In this document: one piece after another, positions 24,067-33,684 of the stretch | Layout of the letters: each line of letters begins with the position of its first letter | Position numbering within the stretch: the first letter of the stretch is position 1 | Assembly: GCF_900107195.1 (NCBI RefSeq) | Contig: NZ_FNPB01000011.1 | Coordinates: 55,844-119,843 of the forward strand | Direction: 5' to 3' | Length of the DNA: 64,000 bases | Source of the DNA: Halobellus clavatus | Lineage (GTDB): Archaea; Halobacteriota; Halobacteria; Halobacteriales; Haloferacaceae | Translations under genes and position numbers: made by a program | Notes under the pieces: generated by a model | The model's database searches: none | What the model saw: only the letters and a program-made list of their open reading frames with translations | What the model was told of the DNA's origin: nothing

Positions 24067-25626
24067 ATGGCGAGCGATCTCCCCGCCCCACCGACCGAGT
24101 CAGGCGTCTATCCCGAGGACCGTATGAAGGTCTCACGATGGCTGACCTGGAAGGAAGCCGACGACGGCCGCAAGATCCCCCGCGCACCCTATCACAACTC
24201 GAATCAGCCAGATCGGTACGTCTCCGCGCAGGACCCAACCATCTGGACGGACTTCGAGACCGCAGCAGAATGGGCAGATAAACTTCCCCATCACCAACCT
24301 GCGTACGTCATTCCCGACCGCAACGACTTCGAGACCGACCTCGTCGTCATCGACTACGACGACGTCCGCGATCCCGACACGGGTGAAATCCACCCCCTCG
24401 TCCACGATCATCTTGCTGACGCCGAATCCTACGCCGATGTCTCTCCGTCTGGAACCGGCGTTCACATCCTCTGCCGCGGTCAGCTCCCCGAGCGCGTCAA
24501 GACCATCTCTGACGACCTCTCCGAACACCAGGCCTTTCCCGAGGCGTCGATCGAGGTCTATGAATCCGCGCGTTTCATCACGATGACCGGCAGACACATC
24601 GCCGGTACACCCACCGAGACGCGCGACTGCCGGACCTTCCTTGATGGGCTCGTCGAGGACTATGCGACTGTCTCCGCAGCGACCCCCGATGAAGTCGCCT
24701 TTGAACCGGATACCACTCGCGAGGACATCGAAGACGTCGAGACCACGAGCGACATTCAGGATGTCTTCGACGCCATCCAGCACGTCCGACCGAGAGACAT
24801 CAGCCTCCGCTCGACTGTCACTGAGGAGCGCGCTGACGGTACGCAGTCACTGGATCCATCTTGGGCGAACTCTTCGTCTGGCACGCGCCTCGCTCAGCTC
24901 GATGAAGGCTGGGTGTACCGCGATGGTCTCATCGGCCTCGACGCTCTCCAAGTCGTCGCCCTCGAGGAAGGCATCATTACCGACGAACGAGATTATCCCT
25001 CTGGGGAGGACTTCTGGGAGGCCGTCGACGAGCTTCGTGCTCGCGGCGCGCACATCCCCGAGTACGAGGAGGACAAGTCGGAGGCCGCCCCATCGGCAAG
25101 CGACTGGTCGCCTGCTCCCGACTCTGCCCCCGACTACACCCCTGACCGCGACGCCGACGCCCAGGCGACGGGCAGTTCATCACCGTCCGACCCGGGGTCA
25201 TCCCACAGCAGCGGTCGGACGCGTGGCCGCGATTCTCCCCGACGCGGCGAGGGCGCAGAATCACTCTACAAGGCAGAAATCGACCGCCTTGAAGCCGAAC
25301 TCGAAGCTCGACAGGAGCGGATAGACGAACTCGAAGCCGAACTCGATGAGCGAACAAAGAAACTTCGGCGTATCCACGTCCGTAACTCCCAACTCGAAGA
25401 CGCCCTCAAGAACGACGCCGAAGTCCAAGTTCGTGCCCTCGACACTGACACGCTCGTCGACATCCTGGATGAACAAACGCTCGTCGCGATCGTTGAATAT
25501 GTCGCCGACACCCACGCTGACGACGATGGCAATCTCGAGCACTCCACAGCCGACGACTCAGGTGGACGTCTCGCTCGTCTCAAGTCCTTCCTTCGCTCGG
25601 ACTCCTCGTCCTCAACTTCCCGCTGA
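24067..25626 (+). CDS. NrS-1-like primase-polymerase, copy 1
   Basis: 519 residues. The N-terminal half follows the phage NrS-1 PrimPol pattern (archaeo-eukaryotic primase fold): SRWLTWK, KIPRAPYHN, IWTDFETA, then catalytic-type VVIDYDD (about 94-100), SPSGTGVHIL (about 126-135) and IEVYESARFITMTGRHIAGTP. Such enzymes prime and extend DNA on phages and plasmids. After residue 390 a low-complexity linker leads to a coiled coil (about 400-445). A TATATG box 27 nt before the ATG suggests a leaderless transcript. The copy at 27811 is a clear paralogue. Activity is inferred from the conserved Asp and His residues. Confidence 0.75.
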   Translation: MASDLPAPPTESGVYPEDRMKVSRWLTWKEADDGRKIPRAPYHNSNQPDRYVSAQDPTIWTDFETAAEWADKLPHHQPAYVIPDRNDFETDLVVIDYDDVRDPDTGEIHPLVHDHLADAESYADVSPSGTGVHILCRGQLPERVKTISDDLSEHQAFPEASIEVYESARFITMTGRHIAGTPTETRDCRTFLDGLVEDYATVSAATPDEVAFEPDTTREDIEDVETTSDIQDVFDAIQHVRPRDISLRSTVTEERADGTQSLDPSWANSSSGTRLAQLDEGWVYRDGLIGLDALQVVALEEGIITDERDYPSGEDFWEAVDELRARGAHIPEYEEDKSEAAPSASDWSPAPDSAPDYTPDRDADAQATGSSSPSDPGSSHSSGRTRGRDSPRRGEGAESLYKAEIDRLEAELEARQERIDELEAELDERTKKLRRIHVRNSQLEDALKNDAEVQVRALDTDTLVDILDEQTLVAIVEYVADTHADDDGNLEHSTADDSGGRLARLKSFLRSDSSSSTSR

Positions 25627-25705
25627 GCACCTGGTGATTTTCACTCGGTACCAGGGGTGTACACCCTATCCTAAAGCCATATCCACCGTCTTACCTCTCG
25701 GTTCC

Positions 25706-25736
25706 TGTTTTTCGCCCCCGACGTGAGGTGGCGGGA
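25706..25736 (+). promoter_or_regulatory. Shared TATA + C/G inverted-repeat motif, copy 9
   Basis: TGTTTTTCGCCCCC, GACGTGA, GGTGGCGGGA. It lies 30 nt before the TFB start. Confidence 0.6.
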
Positions 25737-25766
25737 GTCATCACCGATCCCTCTCCGTCCCTCACT

Positions 25767-26798
25767 ATGACCGAGAACGATTCATCTACTCCCGATAGCA
25801 ACCGGATTCGGACTCGCAAGATACCCGACTCGGAGCGTACGACTGGACCATCCGAGACCACTGACGCCGCCGTCGCCGCTAGGACCGCTACGTGTCCCGA
25901 GTGCGACGGAGATCTTCACGTCGACCACGTTCATGGAGAAACCCGGTGTGCTGACTGTGGACTCGTCGTCACGGAGAATGCTATCGACCGCGGCCCCGAC
26001 TGGCAGGCCTTCTCTGCGGACGAACGCGAACAGAAGTCCCACACAGGGAGCCCACTCACGCCAACCCAGCACGACTTTGGCCTCAGCACCGAGATCGACT
26101 GGCGCAACAAGGATGCCCACGGGAACACCATCTCCTCACAACGGCGAGCGCAGCTGACCCGACTTCGCACGTGGCAACAACGGTCCCGGACCGGGAACTC
26201 GAAGGAACGCGGCCTCAAGGCGATGCTTTCAGAAATTCAGCGTATGGCCGCCGCTCTCGATCTCCCCGACGATGACTACGACATCGCCGCCGTCATCTGC
26301 CGCCGGGCCAGTAATCAGGACCTCCTCCCCGGTCGGAGTTACGAAGGCGTCGCGACTGCAGCCGTCTACGCCGCTATCCGGCAGGCCGGTCTCCCACAGG
26401 ATCTCGAAGCCCTCACGCAGGTCAGTCGAATCGACGATAAAATCCGCATCAAGCGCACCTACCGGTATCTCGTCCGTGAACTCGAACTCGAAGTCCCGCC
26501 ACCCGATCCACGGGACTATCTCTCCCGTCTCTGTTCGGAACTCGATCTCAGCCAGGAGACCAAGCGGTTTACGACAGAACTCCTCAAGGACGTTATGGAG
26601 GCAGGCATCCATTCCGGGAAGCATCCCGTCGGGATCGCCGCCGCTGCCCTCTACGTCGCCACGCACCACTCAGATTCGCCTTCTAGTAACTCGTGTACGC
26701 AATCCGAACTTGCGGAGGCCGCGAACGTGAGTGTGGTCACGATTCGCAACCGCTACCACGACATCCAGGATACGTGTTTCCCGATGGTCGAAGCCTGA
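25767..26798 (+). CDS. tfb: Transcription initiation factor TFB (TFIIB-like)
   Basis: 343 residues from ATG 25767; an in-frame GTG at 25728 is inside the promoter motif. The N-terminal zinc ribbon CPECDG...CADCGLVV (about 42-63) is followed by the B-finger-like DWQAFSADE region. Two cyclin-fold repeats follow (about 150-240 and 250-340: GVATAAVYAAIRQAG and GIAAAALYVATHH). TFB bridges TBP and RNA polymerase at TATA promoters. Haloarchaea carry many TFBs. This element-borne copy, together with the TBP at 52386, could direct polymerase to the element's own motif-bearing promoters (inference). Confidence 0.93.
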   Translation: MTENDSSTPDSNRIRTRKIPDSERTTGPSETTDAAVAARTATCPECDGDLHVDHVHGETRCADCGLVVTENAIDRGPDWQAFSADEREQKSHTGSPLTPTQHDFGLSTEIDWRNKDAHGNTISSQRRAQLTRLRTWQQRSRTGNSKERGLKAMLSEIQRMAAALDLPDDDYDIAAVICRRASNQDLLPGRSYEGVATAAVYAAIRQAGLPQDLEALTQVSRIDDKIRIKRTYRYLVRELELEVPPPDPRDYLSRLCSELDLSQETKRFTTELLKDVMEAGIHSGKHPVGIAAAALYVATHHSDSPSSNSCTQSELAEAANVSVVTIRNRYHDIQDTCFPMVEA

Positions 26799-26900
26799 CC
26801 TCTCGAACGTGAGCGACCACATTTTGACGACTGGTAAGCTCAACCAAGGAACATTGCATTACGCACCAATCTTTATGAAGGCAGTTTCTGAATTTCAGCT

Positions 26901-27539
26901 ATGCCGACAGTTGAGGTGTGGTTACTGTGGTTGCACATTGCTGCAGGCACAGTCGCTCTGTTCGCTGGCCTCGGTGCACTCGTGACCAAAAAGGGAGGAT
27001 GGAGACATCGACAAGTCGGGAAGGTCTTTCTCGTATCGATGGGCGTTGTCGTTGCGACAGTCTTCGTTCTAGTAGCTATCGACCCTGTGGCGTTCCGCAT
27101 CATCCTCACGCTCGTCGCGATCTTTAGTGGATACCTTGCGTTCTCGGGATACCGTGCACTCTCTCGGAAACGGCCGACCAGCACTGCCCATATGGTCGAC
27201 TGGGGAGCTGCTGGGAGCGTCGTTCTTGCGTGTGTGGGACTTGGTCTGTGGGGCATCAACTGGTTTCTTGATGGGAATTCTTTCGGGGTCGTAATGATCG
27301 TCTTCGGTGGAATCGGAATTGCGTTCGGAACACTGGATATTCGTTCCTTCTATGGTGAGAACTCCGGAGAATGGATGATCAACCACCTCCAACGGATGAT
27401 TGGCGCGTTTATTGCTACGGTTAGTGCCGTTTCAGCTGTCAACCTCACGTCCGAACTGGGGATTATCGCGTGGTTATGGCCAACCCTCCTCGGCGTTCCC
27501 CTCATCGCATACTGGTCAAATAAGTTCAGTTCTCCCTGA
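26901..27539 (+). CDS. DUF2306-like multi-pass membrane protein
   Basis: 212 residues with about six hydrophobic helices. LHIAAGTVALFAGLGALVTKKGGWRHRQ and the following GKVF resemble DUF2306 (KGGxxHRxxG) proteins of unknown function. TTTATG about 28 nt before the ATG indicates a leaderless transcript. It lacks the shared motif and sits between TFB and the second primase-polymerase, so it looks like a later arrival. Confidence 0.75.
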   Translation: MPTVEVWLLWLHIAAGTVALFAGLGALVTKKGGWRHRQVGKVFLVSMGVVVATVFVLVAIDPVAFRIILTLVAIFSGYLAFSGYRALSRKRPTSTAHMVDWGAAGSVVLACVGLGLWGINWFLDGNSFGVVMIVFGGIGIAFGTLDIRSFYGENSGEWMINHLQRMIGAFIATVSAVSAVNLTSELGIIAWLWPTLLGVPLIAYWSNKFSSP

Positions 27540-27810
27540 ATATGGATGCTTCTGAATCTAATTTCAAGCCGACCACATCGACTCCGAACAATCAAGAGAT
27601 TTGATCATTTCAAAATATACACCCGTAGGCTAATCCACACGACTGTCGACGTATTGATTTTCTCCTCTAAGCCACCGCGTTAGGGTGTCCGACGGCGATC
27701 TCTGAATTGTTACCCCTGTAGACCCTCTTCGATTCCTCTACTAATTTCTCCCGCGCGACCGGAATAGAACGCGCAGATAACATCGTCACCTCCCCTCGTC
27801 ATATCCCACT

Positions 27811-29037
27811 ATGCCATTCACGAGTCCCCCAACCCCCGCGTTTGAGACGGCCACTTATCCAGCAGACTGTCGTGACCACGACCAGTGGTTGACCTGGAGG
27901 CCAACCGACAACGCCAGAAAGATCCCACGAGCGCCCTACGCCTATCCGGACTGGCCCAAGCGGTACGTCAATGCTCAGAACCCGGCGGTTTGGACGGACT
28001 TCGACACCGCCCAAGACTGGGTCGAGAAACTCTCCGCCGGCTTCGCGCTTGCGTACGTCATCCGCAACCGTGACAAGTACCCCGACGAAAACCTCGTCGT
28101 CGTCGACTACGACGATGCTCGTGATCCGGGAACTGGCGCTATCCACCCCGTCGTCCACGAACATTTGCATACTGCAGATTCGTACGCCGATGTCTCCCCC
28201 TCTGGAACCGGCGTTCACATCCTCTGCCGTGGTCAGCTCCCCGATGACGTCACGACTGTTACCGACGATCTTCCCACCTATGACACCTTTCCGAACCCCT
28301 CTATCGAAGTCTACGACTCCGCCCGTTTCGTCGCGATGTCCGGCCAACATCTCGTCGGGACGCCTACCGAAACGCAGCCAGCGCAGGCATTCATCGACGA
28401 CGTTGTCGATGCGTTCACGGCCCCGCAGCCACAGGCAGATACCTCATCTGAGGCCTCAGAGCCGCCCACGGAAGCGTTGTCTGAGGCCCCCTCGCCGTCT
28501 CCATCTCAACGGTCACCGCCAACATTCACGACCAATATCGAAGATGTCTACCGGGCGGTCGAGACGACGCGACCGTCCGAAATCCGCCTTGCCTCGCCAA
28601 TTACGGAAACTCGTAGTGACGGCACGAAATCACGGAACCCCTGTTGGACGAATTCGGACTCCGGGACCCGCCTCGCCGAGATGGATGACGGCTGGATCTA
28701 TCGGGACGGACTCATTGTTCTCGACGCCCTCCAGGTCGTCGCTCTCGAGGAAGACATCATCACGACCGCCGGCGAGTATCCATCCGGGAAGGATTTCTGG
28801 GAGGCCGTCGACGAACTCCGCGCTCGTGGCGCGGACATCCCCGAGTACGAAGCCGACTCCGACCACGAGGAGGTGTCCGACCAACCTGCCCCCTCCCCAT
28901 CCCCGACATCCGGCCGGTCGCTGCGGGACCTCCACCGCGAACTCAGAGAGAAAACCATCGAGCGAAACCAGCACAGAGACGAACTCGTCACTCTTCGTCG
29001 AGAACTTGCCGCTCGAATCCGTGACGTCCGTTCGTGA
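27811..29037 (+). CDS. NrS-1-like primase-polymerase, copy 2
   Basis: 408 residues, paralogous along its length to the gene at 24067: DQWLTWR, KIPRAPYAY, VWTDFDTA, VVDYDDARD (about 97-104), SPSGTGVHILCRGQLP (about 129) and FVAMSGQHLVGTP. It shares the same mid-protein segment (SGTRLAEMDDGWIYRDGLIVLDALQVVALEE) and ends in a shorter charged helix. It keeps the catalytic-type Asp and His positions, so neither copy looks dead. The upstream 270 nt hold no other gene; AATTTCTCCCGCGCG at 27744 may be a degenerate copy of the shared motif. Confidence 0.75.
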   Translation: MPFTSPPTPAFETATYPADCRDHDQWLTWRPTDNARKIPRAPYAYPDWPKRYVNAQNPAVWTDFDTAQDWVEKLSAGFALAYVIRNRDKYPDENLVVVDYDDARDPGTGAIHPVVHEHLHTADSYADVSPSGTGVHILCRGQLPDDVTTVTDDLPTYDTFPNPSIEVYDSARFVAMSGQHLVGTPTETQPAQAFIDDVVDAFTAPQPQADTSSEASEPPTEALSEAPSPSPSQRSPPTFTTNIEDVYRAVETTRPSEIRLASPITETRSDGTKSRNPCWTNSDSGTRLAEMDDGWIYRDGLIVLDALQVVALEEDIITTAGEYPSGKDFWEAVDELRARGADIPEYEADSDHEEVSDQPAPSPSPTSGRSLRDLHRELREKTIERNQHRDELVTLRRELAARIRDVRS

Positions 29038-29103
29038 CTCGGCGGGCCCCGTGTGTGGCTCCGAGAGCGAACCCGACGACAAGAATTTTCCATCATTCCG
29101 TCG

Positions 29104-29132
29104 GATTTCTCTCCGGCCATTACAGGTGACCC
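29104..29132 (+). promoter_or_regulatory. Shared TATA + inverted-repeat motif, weak copy 10
   Basis: GATTTCTCTCCGGCC, ATTACAGGTGACCC, 15 nt before the ATG at 29148. Confidence 0.45.
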
Positions 29133-29147
29133 ACGAGATAACTCAGT

Positions 29148-29615
29148 ATGACCAACACCAGACCACGGGCCTTCACAGTACTGACAGAGCACCCGCTCCC
29201 ACTCGACGAAAACGAGGTCGCGGCGTTCGCCGAAAACCATCCCCAGCTTGACCCGGACATCCACGCCGATGCACTCCACGAGGACTACATCACTCTGCTC
29301 GCGAAAACTTCCGAATGGCGTGTCTTCACCATCGATCTCTACGGCTTTGATGGTCGCATCTACCTCTGGCACGGTTCTCTCGGCGAAGGCCTCGCCGTCC
29401 CAACGGACGAGTGGAGAGCAGGGAACCTCGCTGAAGCCTTCACTCTCTACCGGCAGGCCATCGCCGACAACGTCAGTCGTGACGACCTTCCCAGCACGCC
29501 CGATGACGACGCTGAGTGCCCCTACTGCGGGGGTGAAATCTCATCCTCGTCGAGGCAAGCAGGTTCGGTTGACCAACGCTGTACGAGCTGCGGCGAGCAT
29601 CGAAGCATCGGGTGA
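29148..29615 (+). CDS. Hypothetical protein with C-terminal zinc ribbon
   Basis: 155 residues. The N-terminal 120 form a mixed alpha/beta domain I do not recognise. The C-terminus is a zinc ribbon CPYCGG...CTSCGEH (about 125-150). The layout suggests a small nucleic-acid or protein-binding factor. It carries its own copy of the shared motif. Confidence 0.7.
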   Translation: MTNTRPRAFTVLTEHPLPLDENEVAAFAENHPQLDPDIHADALHEDYITLLAKTSEWRVFTIDLYGFDGRIYLWHGSLGEGLAVPTDEWRAGNLAEAFTLYRQAIADNVSRDDLPSTPDDDAECPYCGGEISSSSRQAGSVDQRCTSCGEHRSIG

Positions 29616-29679
29616 CTGGCTTGCCATCTTGACTACAAAACACCGAACCGCCTACTGACTAATCTCGACGCTTCCCTCC

Positions 29680-29709
29680 GGTTTTCTTTCCCCCACGAGA
29701 GGTGAGGCG
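29680..29709 (+). promoter_or_regulatory. Shared TATA + C/G inverted-repeat motif, copy 11
   Basis: GGTTTTCTTTCCCCCACGAG, then AGGTGAGGCG, 9 nt before the ATG at 29719. Confidence 0.65.
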
Positions 29710-29718
29710 TATTCAAAA

Positions 29719-30015
29719 ATGTACTATAGAGTCCGATTTCCCGACGTCGGCGCAGGCGCGACGCGGCTTGCGTGCTTTATCGAAGGCGAGAGCGAAGCCG
29801 CGGTCCGCGAGCTGGCAGCCGACCACCCGCACTTCCGAGGCTGGGACGCTTCAAAGGGAAGTGTCCGGAAGACGAACCTCGCGAACCGGAAGTCACTCGA
29901 GAACCGAATTATGGACGTCACCAACCCGAACGCGGCCGTCCTCGAAGACGGCACCGTGCTTCGTCGGTCTCTGGAGCGCGACGAGGTCGTCGAGCACCAC
30001 CCCGAACGGACGTAG
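29719..30015 (+). CDS. 98-residue hypothetical protein
   Basis: MYYRVRFPDVGAGATRLACF and EAAVRELAADHP form a beta-alpha start like a small ferredoxin-type fold; the C-terminus is charged. No family recognised. A strong copy of the shared motif directly upstream and haloarchaeal codon use support it as a real gene. Confidence 0.6.
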   Translation: MYYRVRFPDVGAGATRLACFIEGESEAAVRELAADHPHFRGWDASKGSVRKTNLANRKSLENRIMDVTNPNAAVLEDGTVLRRSLERDEVVEHHPERT

Positions 30016-30077
30016 GCGCTCCACGACCGACCGAACCCCCACCGCCCCGCCCCCTGCACAGCACCGCACGACGTAGG

Positions 30078-30113
30078 CAGTTTTCTTCCCCCCGATCGGG
30101 TGGCAGAGGGCGG
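30078..30113 (+). promoter_or_regulatory. Shared TATA + C/G inverted-repeat motif, copy 12
   Basis: CAGTTTTCTTCCCCCC, then GATCGGGTGGCAGAGGGCGG, about 70 nt before the start at 30183. Confidence 0.6.
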
Positions 30114-30182
30114 TGCAAACGCCCGTCCACACACAGGCGGGCAGCCACCACCCCACGCAGACCCTAATCCAGGAGGTCATCC

Positions 30183-31700
30183 ATGATGTCAGCTGAAACT
30201 CACCCCAGCTCAGAGCACCGCGAGACGCCACGGAGCGACCGTGACTTCGCAGTCGACGAGAGCATCGACGTCCGATCACTCATCGCGAAGGAGCAGACAC
30301 TACCCTTCCTCGGGCTCACCCCCGCGGACGCGACAACAGCCGACTATCCGGCCGGTATCGAGCCCACTGGTCGCCGCTTTCTCAACACGGACGCAAACGA
30401 GTCCCGCTCCCTGAAGGTCGTCATCAAGGCGCTCCCGCAGGCCAGCAGCGGAGAACTCCACGCGGTCAACGAATTCGTTGATCCAGCGGACGAGACGGTC
30501 GACCCCGAAGAGATTCGTGATGTCGACGGCCTCAACGCTGACCTCCTCGAAGCTGCGACCGGCCAGTCCATCGAGGAGCTCGCCGCGAACGCGCCAAGTG
30601 ACCGTCTCCTTGACGTCACCGATCACCAGGACATTATCGACCGCCGTCGCCTCGCCCTCGCAGCACTCGGCTACCCCGTCAAGTTCCGCTGGCAGATCGC
30701 GACCTCCACGTACTCGATCGTCAACCCCGAGGAGGCCTACCTCCCACTGATGGGGGCGCTCCAGAAACACGGCGCAGACGAGGCGTTTGGCTGGGCAGAT
30801 ATGCGGGACTGGGGTGGCGTCGCGAAACTCACCGTTATCCTCCCAGGCTTCCGTCGCGAACTCGATATGAGCCAGTCGGATGGCTCGACGAAGGCCGCTA
30901 TTCGCGAACACGATGCGCTCGCCGATGTCGATCCCACGATGAGCGATGGTAGCGACGAGGACGACGAGACAGCGACTGTGACGGTCTACGGTGGTATCCA
31001 GACCGGATACGACTTCCGTGGCTCCCAGACGATGTGGGCGAAGCCCCTCCTCTTCTTCCCGGGATCGGGGACGGTTATGTACGGTGTCGGCCAGCGGTAC
31101 TCGCGGCGACACGTCGGCGATGTCACGAACGCTGCGCACGAACGCGCTCACGACCGCGTCCCCATTATGGAGTGGTGGGGAAACATCTACGACGATCTCG
31201 ACGAGCGAACGACCACCGTCGACGATGTCCTCGTTCGCGCCCGCTCGGTTGCGATCGACTTCGAGGAACTCCCCTTCGACGTCGACGACTTCTACTTCTA
31301 CCTCGGTATCCCCAGCACGTACGCCGAGAGCGCGAGTACTCGAGCTGCGCGCATCGCGATGCCTGACTCCTATCCCACACTCTGGAATCTCCAGTTGTCG
31401 CTCCTTGTCGCCCTCGGTGAATTCGAGGGCGCCCGGGCCTCCGACACCTTCCAGGCTTACAATGAGGTTGCCCGCGACATTCTCTTTTCACCCGGCAAAT
31501 CCATCCAGCTTGCCGCCCGCGAGCACGACCTGCAGGCCGATGACGACGAGCCGAGCATCGCGCCTGACCAGCAGACGCTCAGTGATGCTCTCGGTGAGGC
31601 ATTCGCTATTCCCGGCGTCGAAGTCGCCTCTGAGCGCGACCTCTCAGATACTGACGCCCAGCGCGTCCAGAACACCATCCAAGAATCCCTGAACCAGTAG
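30183..31700 (+). CDS. 505-residue hypothetical protein (possibly DUF932-like)
   Basis: Two adjacent ATGs (30183, 30186). The layout is loosely like plasmid/phage DUF932 proteins: an N-terminal region, a central segment ATSTYSIVNPEEAYLPLMGALQ with a later GGVAKLTVILPGF, then a conserved YDFRGSQTMWAKP and RYSRRHVGD. This is a weak pattern match, not a secure family call. It has an acidic insert at about 245-260. It lies directly upstream of the MoxR-type ATPase, with which it could form an operon, although that gene has its own motif. Confidence 0.7.
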   Translation: MMSAETHPSSEHRETPRSDRDFAVDESIDVRSLIAKEQTLPFLGLTPADATTADYPAGIEPTGRRFLNTDANESRSLKVVIKALPQASSGELHAVNEFVDPADETVDPEEIRDVDGLNADLLEAATGQSIEELAANAPSDRLLDVTDHQDIIDRRRLALAALGYPVKFRWQIATSTYSIVNPEEAYLPLMGALQKHGADEAFGWADMRDWGGVAKLTVILPGFRRELDMSQSDGSTKAAIREHDALADVDPTMSDGSDEDDETATVTVYGGIQTGYDFRGSQTMWAKPLLFFPGSGTVMYGVGQRYSRRHVGDVTNAAHERAHDRVPIMEWWGNIYDDLDERTTTVDDVLVRARSVAIDFEELPFDVDDFYFYLGIPSTYAESASTRAARIAMPDSYPTLWNLQLSLLVALGEFEGARASDTFQAYNEVARDILFSPGKSIQLAAREHDLQADDDEPSIAPDQQTLSDALGEAFAIPGVEVASERDLSDTDAQRVQNTIQESLNQ

Positions 31701-31851
31701 TCTGAGAGATGCGTTCCCGTCACCCTCCATCACCTCTCAAGACTGACCGCGTCGCCTACTACAGAGATTATCCCCCACGAGATCCTATCTCCCACTTCGA
31801 CTAACCAGCGCGCCAACTGCGACCACCATCCTGTTACGGTCTCACAGTCGA

Positions 31852-31883
31852 ACATTTTTCCCGCACTTCGCTCCGTGAACGCG
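31852..31883 (+). promoter_or_regulatory. Shared TATA + inverted-repeat motif, weak copy 13
   Basis: ACATTTTTCCCGCACTTCG, then CTCCGTGAACGCG, 11 nt before the ATG at 31895. Confidence 0.45.
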
Positions 31884-31894
31884 ATTGACCAGTT

Positions 31895-33421
31895 ATGTCA
31901 CAAGTAGCCCCACAGTCCATGAGTACCGACGACCAGCAACGGTTCCTCAGCCACCTCGCTGCCGGCCTCATCAAAGAGACCGGCGGAGATCTCCCAATCG
32001 AGACACTTCACCTCCGCGCCAGCGATTATCTCGACCTCGACGGCGACACCGTCACCCAGCTTGTCGAGGACGGGGCTAACAACGGAATCTACACGCTCGA
32101 CCGCGACAGCGACGGCGGTCAGCGCATCACGAGCGTCACCCCAGAAGGCGACTGCCCGACCGAACTCGCCGCACACGTCGACGCTCTCACTGCCTCTGCC
32201 GACAGTATTGATTTCACCATCCTGGACGGCGTCGGCGAGAGCGTCGAGCAGAACCTCATCGACACGGGGTACACCACGTTCGGCGAACTACACCGTGCAG
32301 ACCCCGAGGACCTCACGGATATCCCGACGCTCACAGGGAGCAAAGCCCAACTCATCGTCCAGCAGGCCGGCCAGCACGTCCAGGTCGAGACAAAGATCGC
32401 CGAAGACGCCCTCGCTCGCTACCGTGAACGCCTCGGCGATGACACCTCCGGCTCGGCGACCGTCTACTCCATCACTGACGTCGATCAGGACGTCGGCGAC
32501 CCGCTCGCAGTCGTCGACTCCTCGATGCCGGTCGAAGAGGCAACCTTCTACGGGCTCCCTATTCTCGAGGATAACGACCACCCACATATCGTCCGGAAGC
32601 GCGATATGCCCACGCGGGCCGATGAGGTAATCGCACCGAAGACGACGACGATGGAGGATGTCCAGCTCGACACGCTTGAAGCGACCGCGATGAAGCTCGC
32701 TCGCGGCAACCGCGGCCTCCGACTGGTCGGCCCCCACGGCGCCGGGAAGAACTACCTCCTCAAATATCTCCACTACAAGACGAATCGCGTCCTCGTCAGC
32801 GTCGACGCCGACGCCTCGATGCTCGCCCAGGACCTCCTCGGCATCTCTACTGTCAACGAGGACCGCATCGTTGTCTTCCGCGACGGCATCCTCACGAAAG
32901 CGATGAAGCACGGCTACACGATCGTCATCAACGAGGTGAACGCCGCACCGGCGGGCGTGATGATGGCCCTCCAGAAGGTCCTTAATCAGAACGTCCTCAC
33001 CGTCAAGGAATCCGGCGAGGAGATCATCCCGCATCCGGCCGCTCGGATCGTCGTCACGATGAACCCGCCAACGCGCGAATACCGAGGGAGCGAACCGATG
33101 AATGCCGCGACTCGTGACCGCTTCCAAACCATCTTCTTCGACTATATGGACCCCCAGGACGAGATCGACTTTCTCGATCAAAAGTACAATACGAGTCGCC
33201 AGCGCATCGACCGAGACAGCCTCCGTCGGATGGTCGAGTTCGCGAACGCCACCCGCGACAACGAAACGTGGCCGACGCTCTCCACCCGGAAGCTCGAAGA
33301 CGCCATCGACTGGTACGATCTGGGGGCGAGCGTTCGCGGTGCCCTCAAACACGTCGTGAAGGCGAGCGCCGAAACCCATCAGAACCCCGACGATACCTTC
33401 GAGAAACTCGAAGACACGTGA
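31895..33421 (+). CDS. MoxR-type AAA+ ATPase with helix-hairpin-helix domain
   Basis: 508 residues. A helix-hairpin-helix region lies at about 109-160 (LDGVGESVEQNLIDTGYTTF, LTDIPTLTGSKAQLIV), suggesting DNA or protein contact. The AAA+ core has Walker A GPHGAGKN (about 278), Walker B TIVINEVN (about 342), sensor VVTMNPP (about 386) and an arginine-finger RDRF (about 406). MoxR ATPases act as chaperones with VWA proteins, and a VWA gene follows at 37635. The Walker A ends in Lys-Asn where Ser or Thr is expected, which could weaken Mg/ATP use. Confidence 0.85.
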   Translation: MSQVAPQSMSTDDQQRFLSHLAAGLIKETGGDLPIETLHLRASDYLDLDGDTVTQLVEDGANNGIYTLDRDSDGGQRITSVTPEGDCPTELAAHVDALTASADSIDFTILDGVGESVEQNLIDTGYTTFGELHRADPEDLTDIPTLTGSKAQLIVQQAGQHVQVETKIAEDALARYRERLGDDTSGSATVYSITDVDQDVGDPLAVVDSSMPVEEATFYGLPILEDNDHPHIVRKRDMPTRADEVIAPKTTTMEDVQLDTLEATAMKLARGNRGLRLVGPHGAGKNYLLKYLHYKTNRVLVSVDADASMLAQDLLGISTVNEDRIVVFRDGILTKAMKHGYTIVINEVNAAPAGVMMALQKVLNQNVLTVKESGEEIIPHPAARIVVTMNPPTREYRGSEPMNAATRDRFQTIFFDYMDPQDEIDFLDQKYNTSRQRIDRDSLRRMVEFANATRDNETWPTLSTRKLEDAIDWYDLGASVRGALKHVVKASAETHQNPDDTFEKLEDT

Positions 33422-33684
33422 CCGACAGGACCATCTCGCAACCCACACCTCACGATGACCTCACCTTCCAACGTCACTGTCGATGTCTGACCCACCACCG
33501 TACCTCGTCGAGAACTCTCTAGAGTACTTTTCCGATATCTCTCACGCCCGCTAACTCACCTATTCTGCGGACTTAGAGAGATTAACGAAAGACTTCGTAT
33601 TTTCTGGGTGTCGTAATGATTTTCAGAAATTCTGTGACCAACTTAGATCTTGAGCTCGGAACAGCGGTAATACAGTACTGACAG

